From: Diplonema papillatum
Taxonomy: Eukaryota > Euglenozoa > Diplonemea > Diplonemida > Diplonemidae
Assembly: GCA_030068145.1 (NCBI GenBank)
Contig: JAPJBO010000022.1
Span: forward strand, 1-64,000
Length of the DNA: 64,000 bases
Reading direction: 5' to 3'
Shown: piece after piece, positions 18,422 through 29,188 of the stretch
Layout of the letters: every line of letters starts with the position of its first letter
Position numbering within the stretch: position 1 is the first letter of the stretch
Made by a program: the position numbers and the translations under genes
Notes under the pieces: generated by a model
The model's input: only the letters and a program-made list of their open reading frames with translations
Told to the model about the DNA's origin: nothing
The model's database searches: none

Positions 18422-19072
18422 GGCCCCCCCCCTCGTACTAGTTAGGTGAAAAACATCAGATATCTCCTGAAAAAGCTAAAAGTACACCCCCCAAAGTTTC
18501 AGAGTGACTCGTACTATTTAGCCACTATTTAACCACTATTTAACCACTATTCAACTACCATTCAACCAGTGGCATGTAGAGTGAGCCTCATGAGGTCTCA
18601 CTCTAAGTGATGCAACCGCATTTTTCTTGGTTGTTGCTAAAACTGAACTGGGGGGTTTCCGCCGAAATCTTCCGTTTTTCTAAGTCTAAGTGACACTGAA
18701 ACCGCATTTTTCAGTCACAGTGGACAAAAGTGCATGAGTGTCACTTATAGTGAGCCTCACTCTACGTGCCCCAACTGTCTATGACTAAACACACACTGTT
18801 CGCAGCAGCTCTCGTATTGCTGATGCAGTAGAGGTGGTGAACCTTGACGAATCAGTGATGATGGACCTGGACGCGCTCTCTGTGCCGGATCTGCAGGCTG
18901 ATACCTGTCCATCAAAGAGAAAACGGGGAAGGGACGAGCGTGAGCTCTTAGCCGGAATTAAAACTTAAAAGTCGTTGCAGCTGGGGGCACCACTTAAAAC
19001 TTTTAAAAAACAACACTCGTACTATTTACCTAAATAGTACGACTGCCTAAATAGTACGAGGGGGGGGGGGCT
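18422..19072 (+). mobile_element. TTAA-type DNA element, complete (651 bp)
   Basis: Flanked by TTAA at 18418-18421 and 19073-19076. Termini are a C-run followed by CTCGTACTA and, inverted, 'ctaaatagtacgag' plus a G-run. It sits in the left terminal repeat of element B. Removing it and one TTAA leaves 'ctcgcttaatatttac', which matches the right end ('ctcgctaaatatttac' in reverse complement). TTAA targets are used by piggyBac and Sola3. It carries only a transposase N-terminus. Confidence 0.82.
18858..18968 (+). pseudogene. Truncated transposase N-terminus in TTAA element
   Basis: 36 residues beginning MMDLDALSVPDLQAD and ending at TAA. Same start as the longer relic at 12320. Internal deletion has left a non-autonomous element. 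Confidence 0.5.
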
Positions 19073-19339
19073 TTAATATTTACATTTTTTTTTTTTTTTT
19101 TTTTTTTTTTTGTAAATATCATGAGCAAAGTAAATATTATGAGGTTTTGTAAATATTTCTTCTTTTTTGCTGTGGGAAGGGCACAACAGGGGACTCCAGA
19201 TATCGGCTGCGGAAACACCAAACCTCGCTCGTGGGGCCAACAACGACACGTCAGCGGAACGCCGGATTAGAAGCTCGCTGTGAATCTCTAATTTGTTTTG
19301 ACCCCCTGACCTATCTGTTGCTGCAGCACCACGAAAGCT

Positions 19340-19660
19340 GTGGCGCCGGCAAAAAGCACACCCGACACCGACCGAGAACAAACCGGAGAACCCGCCCCGC
19401 CTGCCGAGCCTTCCCGGGTGAGAGATTGGTGCAGTGATCGACACGAGATCAACGACCTGTCGTTGTCCTTCATGGAGATGTTTCAGCAGATCACCAAAGA
19501 CCTTCACCAGACGCCTGCCGAGTATGATGATGATGTGGTGTCGGCTAGGGCTGATAGCAGGAGTTTGTGGAGAGATGTTTCTCTTGGGATGTCTGTGCAA
19601 GCCATGGACTCCATGCAGTACCGGGAGGTTCGGTACGTTGTGAAGAAAAAGTTCCCGTAG
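19340..19660 (+). CDS. Unrecognised ORF in element B
   Basis: 106 residues, proline-rich and acidic at the N-terminus, then EMFQQITKDLHQTPAEYDDD and a basic end VRYVVKKKFP. After the stop, open sequence continues in other frames (PVNAFDLPMKKSKARVKP, DYPI), suggesting a decayed longer protein. No family is recognised. Confidence 0.25.
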   Translation: MAPAKSTPDTDREQTGEPAPPAEPSRVRDWCSDRHEINDLSLSFMEMFQQITKDLHQTPAEYDDDVVSARADSRSLWRDVSLGMSVQAMDSMQYREVRYVVKKKFP

Positions 19661-20047
19661 CTCGAACACCTGTCAACGCCTTCGACCTGCCGATGAAAAA
19701 GAGCAAAGCCCGCGTGAAGCCGCTGCAAGTGGGTGAAACGAAGTCGTGGATAGTGTTGTTCAACAGGCTAGTCCAGGACTACCCCATATAATTCGACAGG
19801 GCCCTCCTGGTCGATGAAAAAGGGCATCCGTTCTATCAGGAAGTGGCCAAGACCCTTCTCAAACTTGATGGGCTCCAGCTGTTGCAGTAGTGTGAGGGCA
19901 CCAACAAGGTGAATGCCCAGCGCCGTACCGTCGACATCCCCGGCGCACCCTTCAGAACCTGCAAATATTTGCATTCTCTTAATATTTTAAAATGCTCTCA
20001 ATATTTACAAAATCTCTTATTAGGGCAGACTATTTTTATTAAACAAG

Positions 20048-20458
20048 CTGTCTTATATGTCCGAGAAAGTTTCGTTATTGCGGAAAGTTTAATTCAACCT
20101 GTTATATGTCCGACATAGTTTCAAAATTGTCTTATATGTCCGACATAGTTTCAGAGTTGTCTAACCGTGTCCGACACAGTTTCCGAGCATGTCCAACATA
20201 GTTTCAGAAGTTGTCTTATATGTCCGACATAGTTTCAGAAGTGTCTAACCGTGTCCGACACAGTTTCTGAGCATGTCCGATATAGTTTCAGAGTTGTCTT
20301 ATATGTCCGAAATAGTTTGAAAGTTGTCTTACATGTCCGACATTGTTTCAGAACTGTCGTGCATGTCCGACATAGTTTCAAAGGTTGTCTTATACGTCCG
20401 AGATACTTTCAAAAAGTTGTCTTACATGTCCGACATTGTTTAAAGAGTTGTCTTATTC
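20048..20458 (+). repeat. Subterminal array B, left (about 13 copies)
   Basis: ~30-bp units with core TTGTCTTATATGTCCGACAT followed by AGTTTCAGA. Some copies read GTCTAACCGTGTCCGACAC, so two unit types alternate in part. Confidence 0.92.
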
Positions 20459-21605
20459 ATGGGCTTACCCGCCAGGATTGCCACAAGAGGCGCCGACGAC
20501 GACTTCCGACGACGACGACAGAGACGAAGCCGAAGAAGTCGACCTGCTGTCCGAGGAATGCAATTCGTGTCTGCAGGCCAGAACGTCTCAGAAGTTGTCG
20601 TATATACTTGTAGGTTACTCACCATCTGTCCTTCTGGCAGAACAAACGAACAGTCATGACCCTCACCACCTTCTGTAGACTTCTCCAGCTATCCTATCAC
20701 TTTGCTTACGCACGCCCTGAACCACGTACCTTCTGAACCTGCTTTTGAACCACATTACGACGAAAGTTGAGTTCGACTGCTTTTGGAACCAAATTATGTA
20801 CCACAAAAGTTGAGTTCGAGTATCGAATCGAGAACGAGTTTTTACGTTGACACGTGGGCGACTGGACCGCAAAATAGCCATGCGCAAACAAACCCCCAAA
20901 CACCCCACGGCCGACCTGGCTACCCTTGTCACTGGTCACAGGCAGGGGTGGCCTCTGTATCTGTTCTGCAGTGAGAAATGGAACTACTCGTTACAGTGGA
21001 CGAGGTTCCATTTGAGAACGAGGAAGACGCCGCCAGGATTATGGCCTACACCGCCCAGCACAAAGAGGAAGTGAATGGACTGGTTGTCGCAATGAAGCAC
21101 AGGCCAGAACGCAAGCTCTGGTGCGGCCAGCGGGACAGGTTGTGGTGGGTGAAACTTATTCCCGTCAGCTGCGCGAAGCCATAGTAAGAGCGGGGGTGAA
21201 ACTTTCACCAACCGCGCCTTCAAGGTTCAACTCGCCGTCTTCACATGCAAGATTGGTACAAGGGGGAACGTTCAGTGGGAAGCTGACGAACACAGTGCCA
21301 CCAGAAAGCACGGTCACATCCATCCCTCTCCTTGATGACCAGGGGCAGTACTGGTTGGTGACGACGCACTCGCCTGCTGCAGGGCATCAAGCAGAATCAT
21401 CGTCAAGTGAGGCGTCACCCCCAGAGCCTGCGCGAAAAGGCCTGGTAATCACCCCCATTCTTCAACCTCATTGATGTCCTGAAGAACCTTCAACGATGCC
21501 CGTTCTTCTCGAACAGCTCGGGCGGAGCAAGGCGGCTGCAAATGAAATAGTGGCGGACGAGAAGGTGCTTGCTACGCTGTTCTCCGAGAACTATGCCGTG
21601 GACGT
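20459..21605. other. Centre of element B
   Basis: Several short plus-strand frames, for example 20978-21184 (MELLVTVDEVPFENEEDAAR...) and 21121-21474. They may be remains of one protein broken by frameshifts. No domain is recognised. Confidence 0.35.
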
Positions 21606-22081
21606 GTAAGACAACTTCTGAAACTATTTCGGACTTATAAGACAACTAATGAAACTATGTCGAACATGCTCAGAAACTATGTCGGACATGTAAGACAACT
21701 TCTGAAACTTTGTCAAACATGCAAGACAACTTTGAAATTATGTCGGACACCTACGACACCTTTTGAAACTGTGTTGGACGTATAAGACAACTTTTGAAAC
21801 TATGTCGGACATACAAGACAACTAGTGAAACTATGTTGGACATGTAGTCGCAAAACTATGTCGGACATATAAGACAACTTTTGAAACTTTGTCGGACATC
21901 CAAAACTATGTCGGACATATAAGACAACTGTGAAACCTTGTCGGACATATAAGACAACTTTGAAACTATGTCGGACATATAAGACAACCTTTGAAACTGT
22001 GTCGGACATATAAGACAACTTTTGAAACTATGTCGGACATGTACGACAACCTTTGAAACTATGTCGGACATGTACGACATT
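21606..22081 (-). repeat. Subterminal array B, right (about 16 copies)
   Basis: Units of TGTCGGACATATAAGACAAC plus 'ttttgaaacta', the inverted form of the left array. Copies nearest the outer end are the most regular. Confidence 0.92.
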
Positions 22082-22182
22082 TCACTCATTTTTATTTTTT
22101 GATCCGCGTCCCCCGACCCCTGAAAACTTTCCGCGCGCGCGCGCAAAAAAAAATAGTTTTTTTAAAAAAATAGTTTGGCAAG

Positions 22183-22358
22183 TCACCTGGCCTGTGAGTT
22201 CCTGTGTGGAGGGGGGTGGTCTTGGTGGCAAGCGGTCGGGGGGTGGGGCCCGGAGGGGTACGCGCCCCTCACTTTGATTATTCGGCGACTTTTTGCACTG
22301 GGAAATATCCGTCGTCTGCATGTGCTCAGGCTTTTTGTTGTAAGGAGGGACCAGGTGA
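22183..22358 (+). mobile_element. Small element S1 (176 bp), copy 1
   Basis: Starts TCACCTGG and ends CCAGGTGA. It is identical by eye to 24247-24422. Flanks differ beyond 'caag', so it is a discrete short element with 8-bp inverted ends. Confidence 0.75.
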
Positions 22359-22389
22359 GCCTTCAGCGTAGAGCTGCTGCACCGCCAGT

Positions 22390-23183
22390 AGTGGGCGTCT
22401 AGTCGTGGGCCTTGCGACTGCCTGGGAGCAACCGTGCTGTTCGGCGTACTCGGCCAGAACTGGTACCATACCCACGTTTCGGACGGGATGTGGGCATCGG
22501 CCGGAAGCCGCTTCTGCACTTCTTCCATGAGAAGCCGGATGCTTGCGGGGGCCTCAAACGTGAGACGTGATACTTCTCCATGACGCCTCTCGTCCACGAC
22601 AGTACCGCACTTCTCAAGAACGCGGCCCATGGCGTCCCAGTAGCCGTCGTATTTGGATTATTTTGACGAGCTTCGGAATGCAACCTCACTGGGGTGAAAT
22701 CAGTTGTGAGGAGTTCAGCCAGGTGGCTTTCGTTTGGTGTGCGCAGGGGATTCGCATCCCCAGTCGCGAACATGTACATCGTCTTGAGGATGGTACGCGG
22801 AACCCCAGATGACTTCCAGACCTCGACGAACTTCATCCTCATGGCCCGGTGTGGAACCTTTTCCCCGTCCCGATGTGAACCGAGCACGGCGATCGTCAGA
22901 GAGGCCGGGCACGGTGTCCAGTGAAAACGGATCGAATAGCCTCGGCGAATTGCCCTTCCAGCTCTCCCCAAGAAGAAGACCCCTCCGCTTTCACGATGGA
23001 CTGCTCCCAGTCGCAAACAGGGTTTCTGGATGGAACTCCCGCACTGCGTTGCTCAGTGCGCTGTTGGTTATGCGCTTGCTGCGTGACGATACGGGTACAC
23101 ACCACATCTCTCACTTCCTGCAGTTTCGTGCAGTGGATGCTGAGAATACCTAAGCTCTGCAACCCACGGCAAGGCCACAACAC
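22390..23183 (-). pseudogene. Decayed minus-strand coding region in element B
   Basis: Three minus-strand open stretches follow one another with frame changes: 23183 to about 22915 (ELEGQFAEAIRSVF), about 22910 to 22640 (MRMKFVEVWKSSGVPRTILK, ANPLRTPNESHLAELLTTDF), and about 22640 to 22390 (MGRVLEKCGTVVDERRHGEV, LMEEVQKRLPADAH, WYQFWPS). The composition looks like real protein, perhaps the element's own protein. I do not recognise the family. Confidence 0.35.
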
Positions 23184-23528
23184 AGTTTTCAGGCTACTTT
23201 CTTGTTCTAGAAAAATGTAAATATTTAGCGAGGGGGGGGTTTATAAAAGTCCTCCCACGTAACTTTGATCAAACTCACACTAAGCTGAAACTACTACTAT
23301 GGCGACCCTGAGCAGCTCGTGGCTGCCCGAGGCGGCTCGCTGATGCAGGCGGAAAAGAAAGTACGGGTGGACACGCTGAGGACGGTTGGTGGCTCCGTAC
23401 ATCACAGGGTACACGCGGAGACCAATATTCCGAGGGGGGAAGAAACGCGAGGCATATACTGGAGACGCAGCTACTACGTACACGCCATGGCTTTAACGGC
23501 GAGTCGTAGGGCTTCCCGGAGTACAAAG

Positions 23529-23612
23529 GAGTGATCGTGCTGCCCAGTGGGATCCCGAGGAGTGATCGTACTGCCCAGTGGGGTCCCGAGGAGTGATCGT
23601 GCTGCCCAGTGG
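23529..23612 (+). repeat. 31-bp tandem repeat (2.7 copies)
   Basis: Units of 'gagtgatcgtgctgcccagt' plus 'gggatcccgag', nearly identical, just outside the right end of element B. Confidence 0.85.
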
Positions 23613-24057
23613 GTGTCCGATGCATGGCAAGCCGAGGTGTGTGGGCTGCACCCGCCGAAAATTGAAGCTGGAAGGGTGCTGCACCAACCACCACGAGAAA
23701 GGGGACGGGCTGGCGGTGAAGATGTGCACGAATTCTTTAACGAGGTTCCGACACTGCCAGCTGATTTTTTGCCGCATGTTTTTGCAACAGCTCGTTGACA
23801 TGGAATACAATGAGAAGGCGATCATGCCACGTTGTGCGATTCAAGAATTCGGATGCAGTTGCAGAGAATTCTTCAGGAGCCTGCTGACAGCCGCAAAACC
23901 TCGGCCGTACAAGGAATACAACGCATTATCGAATCTTGGTGGTGGGATGCTAGTGCGCCGGGGTGGGCAAAAGGCCCTAACCAATCCAGAAGCTCAGGAC
24001 AGGCTCGACGCTCGACAGTCATCCTGGATTTCGACGATTAAGGGGTTAAATGGATGA
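23578..24057 (+). CDS. Unrecognised Cys-rich ORF
   Basis: 159 residues with a cluster CVGCTRRKLKLEGCC followed by NHHEKG and further cysteines. It starts inside the 31-bp repeat. There is no known domain and a competing frame overlaps. A second small frame at 24088-24261 (MSFTFRMIVNKAMLKQGK...) follows. Either could be chance. Confidence 0.22.
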   Translation: MGSRGVIVLPSGCPMHGKPRCVGCTRRKLKLEGCCTNHHEKGDGLAVKMCTNSLTRFRHCQLIFCRMFLQQLVDMEYNEKAIMPRCAIQEFGCSCREFFRSLLTAAKPRPYKEYNALSNLGGGMLVRRGGQKALTNPEAQDRLDARQSSWISTIKGLNG

Positions 24058-24246
24058 ACGAGGGAAGGAACAAATCTGCACATAACAATGTCATTTACGT
24101 TCAGGATGATCGTGAACAAAGCTATGCTTAAACAAGGAAAGATGGCAGCGGAAGCCGCACCAGTTCTCTCCCAGATAGCACTGGGCGCAGTGCATGGCGG
24201 GATTGCCGCCGCTGTTTTGAAATACGGTGACCACGTCGGCAACAAG

Positions 24247-24422
24247 TCACCTGGCCTGTGAGTTCCTGTGTGGAGGGGGGTGGTCTTGGTGGCAAGCGGT
24301 CGGGGGGTGGGGCCCGGAGGGGTACGCGCCCCTCACTTTGATTATTCGGCGACTTTTTGCACTGGGAAATATCCGTCGTCTGCATGTGCTCAGGCTTTTT
24401 GTTGTAAGGAGGGACCAGGTGA
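24247..24422 (+). mobile_element. Small element S1 (176 bp), copy 2
   Basis: Second copy of the element at 22183, same orientation, about 1.9 kb away and outside element B. Confidence 0.75.
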
Positions 24423-24424
24423 GA

Positions 24425-25716
24425 GAGCAAGACGAGAGAAAATCAAGAAATAAACTTGATAAAATTGATAAAAAAAGCTCACAGTCGTGCATTTACCATA
24501 GGGGCTGAGCGGGCGGAGGCTCGAAGGTGAAATGGTCAAAATGCCCTGGGAAAAATGTGGGACTAAAACTTTCCGAAATGCGGGTTTTTAGGGATTCCGG
24601 CCCAAAAAAAAAGTTTTTTTTTTCAACGCCCACCTTGCCACCTGTGACCTTGGGTGGCTGAGCCGTGGTACCCTTTAGGCAGCCAGCTAGACCAGAACCG
24701 GAAAACCTCCTTCAGGTTTTGTGGCTGTGTCGAAAAATACATTCCGAGGACGTTTTTGAACGCTTTTGAGTCCGTTGAGCTCAAGGACAGTCTGGGGCCC
24801 TGGAATGGAATTGTAAACGAATTGCATCTCGTACCAGAGAGTTTTTCCTTTGGTAATCGTTCAGGGCCAAAAACCCTGGATAATTTTCCAGGGCCCGGGC
24901 CCCGGATTACAGGTACCCCTGCCCCCCCGGCAAGTAGCGCCTGAACACGAAACTAAGATTTTTCCCCCCCAGGGTTGAGAAGCCTTGTATTTTATGGTAT
25001 TTTTTGGACTTGTATTTTTTGTATTTTTTGTATTTTTGAGAATTTTGGAGTTTTGGATTTTTTGGAGTTTTGGTCCCGGTGTTCTCTGCTGGGACGGGTT
25101 TCGTGTGGGTTGAAGTGTTTCCCAGCTGATGAGGAAGAGCTGGGCGGTGTGAATATTTTGGGGCAAAACACCACCCGAAGGATGTCAGTCCGACGTAGCA
25201 AGTGGTGAAAAGTGGTGCTCATGGCAATTCTGTTCGAGCAGACACGCCTCGGTATATGACTGAAGTTGAAGGGACAGCATGCAGCAATGCATCAGATATG
25301 TTTTTGCAAGCCTTTTCTTCACTGTGGAGGATCCTCTGTTCCGCACAGTGCTTCGAAATGTGCGCCCGAATGTCACAAGGCATGCACTTTCTCCCGGCAG
25401 CACCAGCAAAGTGGTTCTCAGAATCGGCCTTGTCCTTCGATTTAAGCTACCAGCTATGAAAAGGGGAAAGCAAGAATCGGCATGTTTGTACTTTACGCTG
25501 TGTGTTCGGACCCAACTCCCAACTCCTGGATCGCAGTATTGATCACAATACTGGTTAAGCATCTTCGGATGGGCTAATTCCCTGAATAAATTAGAAGAGT
25601 TTACGCCGGGAATCATGGATCGGGTGGCAGAGACCGCAACAATCCACGGGGTATCTCCCGCTACACACATTACACCCTTTTTGTCCCTTTTGTTCCCACC
25701 CCTTCCCACCCTCGGT
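24425..25716. other. Stretch without a recognisable gene
   Basis: Contains a T/G-skewed tract at about 24980-25070 and a moderately long minus-strand frame (25185-25823) that runs into a dispersed repeat and has no recognisable domain. No gene is supported. Confidence 0.35.
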
Positions 25717-25850
25717 CCTGTCTGCAGACACTCAGGTTCCGTGCTGATGATGGTCCGCCTTATGTGTCCGTGGCTTAAAGGACCGAACCACGGCGCAGAC
25801 GGGACCAGTGCGGTGTTGAGCACATATCCATTTCAAGCATGTTCTTGCAA
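25717..25850 (+). repeat. Dispersed repeat D2, copy 1
   Basis: From 'cctgtctgcagacactcagg' to 'gagcacata'. The second copy at 46229-46360 differs by a few substitutions and a small duplication ('tgtccgtgtccgtgg'). Confidence 0.82.
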
Positions 25851-25854
25851 TCCC

Positions 25855-27184
25855 CCCCCCTCCCCAATTTTTAAAATCCACGGACGTGTCACGGCACATC
25901 CAACGGGAAAAAATAAGGCTCGAGACCCCCACCCCCCCCTGGAGTTCCAACGGATGCCCTCCCCCTGCTCCATACAACTTCTATCAAACTTCTATATTCA
26001 GCAGTAGTTACACAGGGGATTAGCTTCTATATCCACATTTGGACTGTCAGTCCATATTTGGAAAGGCCGCCGAGAAAAAAAGAAATAAGAAAATGGAACA
26101 ACAACACCACCAAGCCCCGGCAGAGTGGCCAATGTGCAATCTGAGGCCTCTCAGGGCCCAGCCTTGTCGTGAAGATACGTCGCGTCGCGCTGTATTGAGC
26201 CTATTTCCTGGGCTGCGGGTTTTTCGAAGAATTCGGCGGGTGTGAGGCAACTTCTGTTCGCGCTGCCCTTGCGACAGGGTGGTGGAGGAGGGTGCAAGCT
26301 AGCTTGGATGTGGTGTGCATGATGGACAATACCGTTTCTTCGGGCCTGGCAATTTGGTGTAGGCTCGCCGCGAGCCGAAAAAATTGATTATTAGTATTTG
26401 AAGAACACTGAGTGAAGATGACCACTACACTATATTCGAGGGCCACACATGTTACGACCATTAGTTAGAGTGCGTAGTGTGTAGCTCCATTCTTCTACTG
26501 TACTCAGAGACAAGATGTTGTCGTACCGGGGGTTCCAGTCGACAAATCCTGGCTGTTGCTACACCGCGACACTAGAGGTTGAGGCCGGAGAGGTGGCAGA
26601 GACCCGTGCAACACTGGCAGGTGACCCCCTAAGTGCAGAACCTGCTGAAAAACAGTGAAAACGCAAAAAGCCGTTAGCGGTCCAAATTTTGAAAATGGGC
26701 TGGAGACCAAGCTAATGCCCTGCGGTAACAGTTAGTAACACCAAAATAATAACACAAACCGACGGAGACCCCCAAAACCTTTTTCAACCGTTCCAATTCC
26801 CTTCAAGCTAAACCAGTATACAACGACCCCCCTACCCCCCATTTCATGATTAGTGGAGTATGGGTAAAACGCGGAACTCAAACTATATAATGTTATCCTA
26901 TACGGGCACCATGGAGCACGGCCACCAGTGAAGCGGGGGCCTGTGGGCCAACAGGCAAGCGCGTGCGCCTCGAGGGTAGTGTCTGCAGCCGAAGCCGTTT
27001 TTGACTACTACTAGTGAGGCACGCACCGGAGACAAACAGTACGCGGGGCAAAGAGCGACCGAAGCATGACACGACGCGTGCGAAGAGGTAGTCTGTTTCG
27101 GCTTGTGCAGTCTATCGTCACAACTGCTACGAAATACCGAGTAACGTTTTAACTAGGCACATGTGGCTTTGAGGGGTCGAGGAA
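25855..27184. other. Stretch without a recognisable gene
   Basis: A/T- and repeat-rich. Positions about 27020-27125 ('cagtacgcggggcaaagagc', 'gcgtgcgaagagg') relate to sequence at 37625-37690 and to the arms of foldback element A (about 8500-8600), so the upstream side of the next gene is repeat-derived. Confidence 0.4.
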
Positions 27185-29188
27185 ATGCGTCGGGAACGAA
27201 GCGCCCTCGCTGCGAAGAGAACGCCTCTCAACCGACGTAAGCAACTGCTCAGCGTCGAAGTCGAGTCGGCAAGAGACGGGGACGGTACCGAAGATGTACG
27301 AACACCTCCAGGCAGTACCACACCCGAGAACTTGGATCTGGCAGTGCTGCCTCCTATTGCCCCATCCGGGCCAGCTGCGGGGTGCCAGCTTTGTCGGTGC
27401 TGCAGTGCGTGGGCAGCGTTCCGTGAAGACTACGAGCTGTTCTGCCGCCAGCCGTCAGTCGCCCCTGCATTTTCGAGAAGTGAGCAGAGCCATGCGGAGC
27501 GGGAACCCGACGGCGCATGTCTATCGCCAGCAGCTTCACCTGCTTCTTTTCCTGGACATCTTGCCGCACGTGCGGCGCGTCGACGGGCCAATGTGAGAGA
27601 ACGCATTTTCTCAAACTTGTGTGTAGAAACCACTGCCATATTCTGTGAGCTCGGCATAGCCGGTCCGTCGTCCGACCCGCAAGTTCTGAAGCATTTACTA
27701 ACGAAACTTACGACCGTGTATTACAAGGAACTGGCGGCGCACCAAAAGCAGTGGCGAGACCAAGCTATTGAAGAGAAGAAATTGCGGAAGGCTGTCTTGG
27801 TTGCGAGGGCACGAGCAGCTGCACTGAAGAAGTCTCCACACCCATTGGAAGGTATGGAACTTGACTACGATGAAGAACAGGTTCCGGATCTTGTGTTTGA
27901 CACCTCAGATCTACAAGGTCTCGCCTCCGATAGTGAGTCAGACGACGGAGGTATCCAGTTCGAAGACGACGACGACGATGCCCGAGCGCTGATGGCCATG
28001 GAACAAGAAGCGGAAAAGTTGGACAGAATCCCGGGCGCACGGGAATATTGGACTGAACCGCCCGAGTTCCCAGATATCGACCGTGGAGTGCTGCTGTCAA
28101 AACTTGATTCCATGTTCCACAGCCTGCAAAGCGGGGTACGGGAAGTCGCAGCATTCTTCGATACACTGAAGCTGTCGAAAGAAGTGCCCCTTCGCCGGTT
28201 TCTTCGCGGGTGTGCGTTTGTCCTGAAGGAATGTAAAAAACGGCTGGACACAGGCGTCAACGCCATGCGTGTCATGCAGCTTCTCTCGGCCGAAGCAACC
28301 GCTTGTGCCGCCAAGGAAGCATTCTTGAAGGGGAAGCTTATCCATCGTGATGACGACAACCGGAAGCTGACCCTTGAAGTCAGACGGGTAACCACAGAAT
28401 TGCTCAGAACTCACATCTTGCTCCGATCGCAACAGCTGGGAGGAGGACCTCTTGGCGGAGAGAAATTGAGCCGCGATGACGAGCGAGCGGTCACATTTAG
28501 TTTTACAGAAGTGCCGTTCGAAGGGAAGCTTTCAAGAGACTTGCCTGACGTTGCGAAAAATGTCGTACAGAGGTTGTTTTCTTCCGCTTGCAGCCAGGCG
28601 CTCGCAGCTTGTTCCGGTACTGAGTTGAATGCGCCGTCGGAACACTACAAACACGTCGCCTACTTCTCTACTCCAGAGCAGGCTCTTTTGTTCACTCTTC
28701 TTCTCCAGCGATTCCTCAACGACGAAACGCAGTGGCCGGCCGAGTTCTTAGAACACCCGTTAACCACGGAGGTCGTCATTAGTGGGATCAAATGCTTTCC
28801 AACTAGTCTCCGCGTCCGCAGTGCTGTTGTTCATGGTTTTGTCGGCGTCTCTCCCTTCGACGGTAGTGGGATAGCGCAAGGGGAAGCCATTGACCAAGTG
28901 CCCTACCTGCTTACCCTGGCGTTCCCTGGTCAGGTGGTTGTCAATCAGTCGATGGCTGAGTCCTTACGCGAGTTTTCCTCCACGACATCAGGTGTGTCTC
29001 TTTTCGCGAGGACCGTCAAGGTCAGAACTGAGTCAATGTCGGCCATCAACGGGCAACACGCAATTCAGCACACTGCCACAATTCTCACGGCGCTAAGCCT
29101 ACACCAATCTGTCAGAGATGCTGCCATACAAAGAACCGAATGGATTTCAAGTGCTGTAACTACCGAACCACGTGTTGAACGGACGTGA
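27185..29188 (+). CDS. Degenerate class III nucleotide-cyclase-like protein
   Basis: A 667-residue uninterrupted frame from the ATG at 27185. Residues 1-330 are charged with an acidic tract (EDDDDDARALM) and helical segments. Residues about 435-615 have the layout of a class III adenylyl/guanylyl cyclase: FSFTEVPFEG at the first metal site, ALLFTLLLQRFL, QWPAEFLEHP, LRVRSAVVHGFVG, then FPGQVVVNQSMAESL where active enzymes read GGQ-hydrophobic-S. Both metal-binding Asp are missing: FTD is FTE and the second (usually EGD) reads HYKHVAYF. The family match is therefore structural and activity is unlikely. The last ~13 codons (SAVTTEPRVERT) come from dispersed repeat D1, so the natural C-terminus may be lost. 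No membrane segment is evident. Confidence 0.55.
   Translation: MRRERSALAAKRTPLNRRKQLLSVEVESARDGDGTEDVRTPPGSTTPENLDLAVLPPIAPSGPAAGCQLCRCCSAWAAFREDYELFCRQPSVAPAFSRSEQSHAEREPDGACLSPAASPASFPGHLAARAARRRANVRERIFSNLCVETTAIFCELGIAGPSSDPQVLKHLLTKLTTVYYKELAAHQKQWRDQAIEEKKLRKAVLVARARAAALKKSPHPLEGMELDYDEEQVPDLVFDTSDLQGLASDSESDDGGIQFEDDDDDARALMAMEQEAEKLDRIPGAREYWTEPPEFPDIDRGVLLSKLDSMFHSLQSGVREVAAFFDTLKLSKEVPLRRFLRGCAFVLKECKKRLDTGVNAMRVMQLLSAEATACAAKEAFLKGKLIHRDDDNRKLTLEVRRVTTELLRTHILLRSQQLGGGPLGGEKLSRDDERAVTFSFTEVPFEGKLSRDLPDVAKNVVQRLFSSACSQALAACSGTELNAPSEHYKHVAYFSTPEQALLFTLLLQRFLNDETQWPAEFLEHPLTTEVVISGIKCFPTSLRVRSAVVHGFVGVSPFDGSGIAQGEAIDQVPYLLTLAFPGQVVVNQSMAESLREFSSTTSGVSLFARTVKVRTESMSAINGQHAIQHTATILTALSLHQSVRDAAIQRTEWISSAVTTEPRVERT

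Larger units (their letters stand above)
18403..23243. mobile_element. Foldback-type element B (4.8 kb with nested insertions)
   Basis: Left end TAAACCCCCCCTCGCT, continuing after the nested TTAA element as AATATTTACATTTTT. The right end is its inverted counterpart ('aaaaatgtaaatatttagcg', a G-run, then 'ttta' at 23243). Inverted arrays of ~30-bp units lie at 20048-20458 and 21606-22081. An apparently empty target lies at 16636-16682. No complete transposase is seen inside, only short plus-strand frames and a decayed minus-strand frame. Confidence 0.7.

Noticed and set aside
20048..22081. CRISPR-like arrays of ~30-bp repeats
   Set aside because: Units are directly tandem without unique spacers, vary in sequence, occur as an inverted pair and lie in a eukaryotic transposon. 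The same applies to 4450-4743 and 32897-33245.
25185..25823. 212-codon minus-strand frame as a gene
   Set aside because: It runs into dispersed repeat D2 and shows no recognisable domain.
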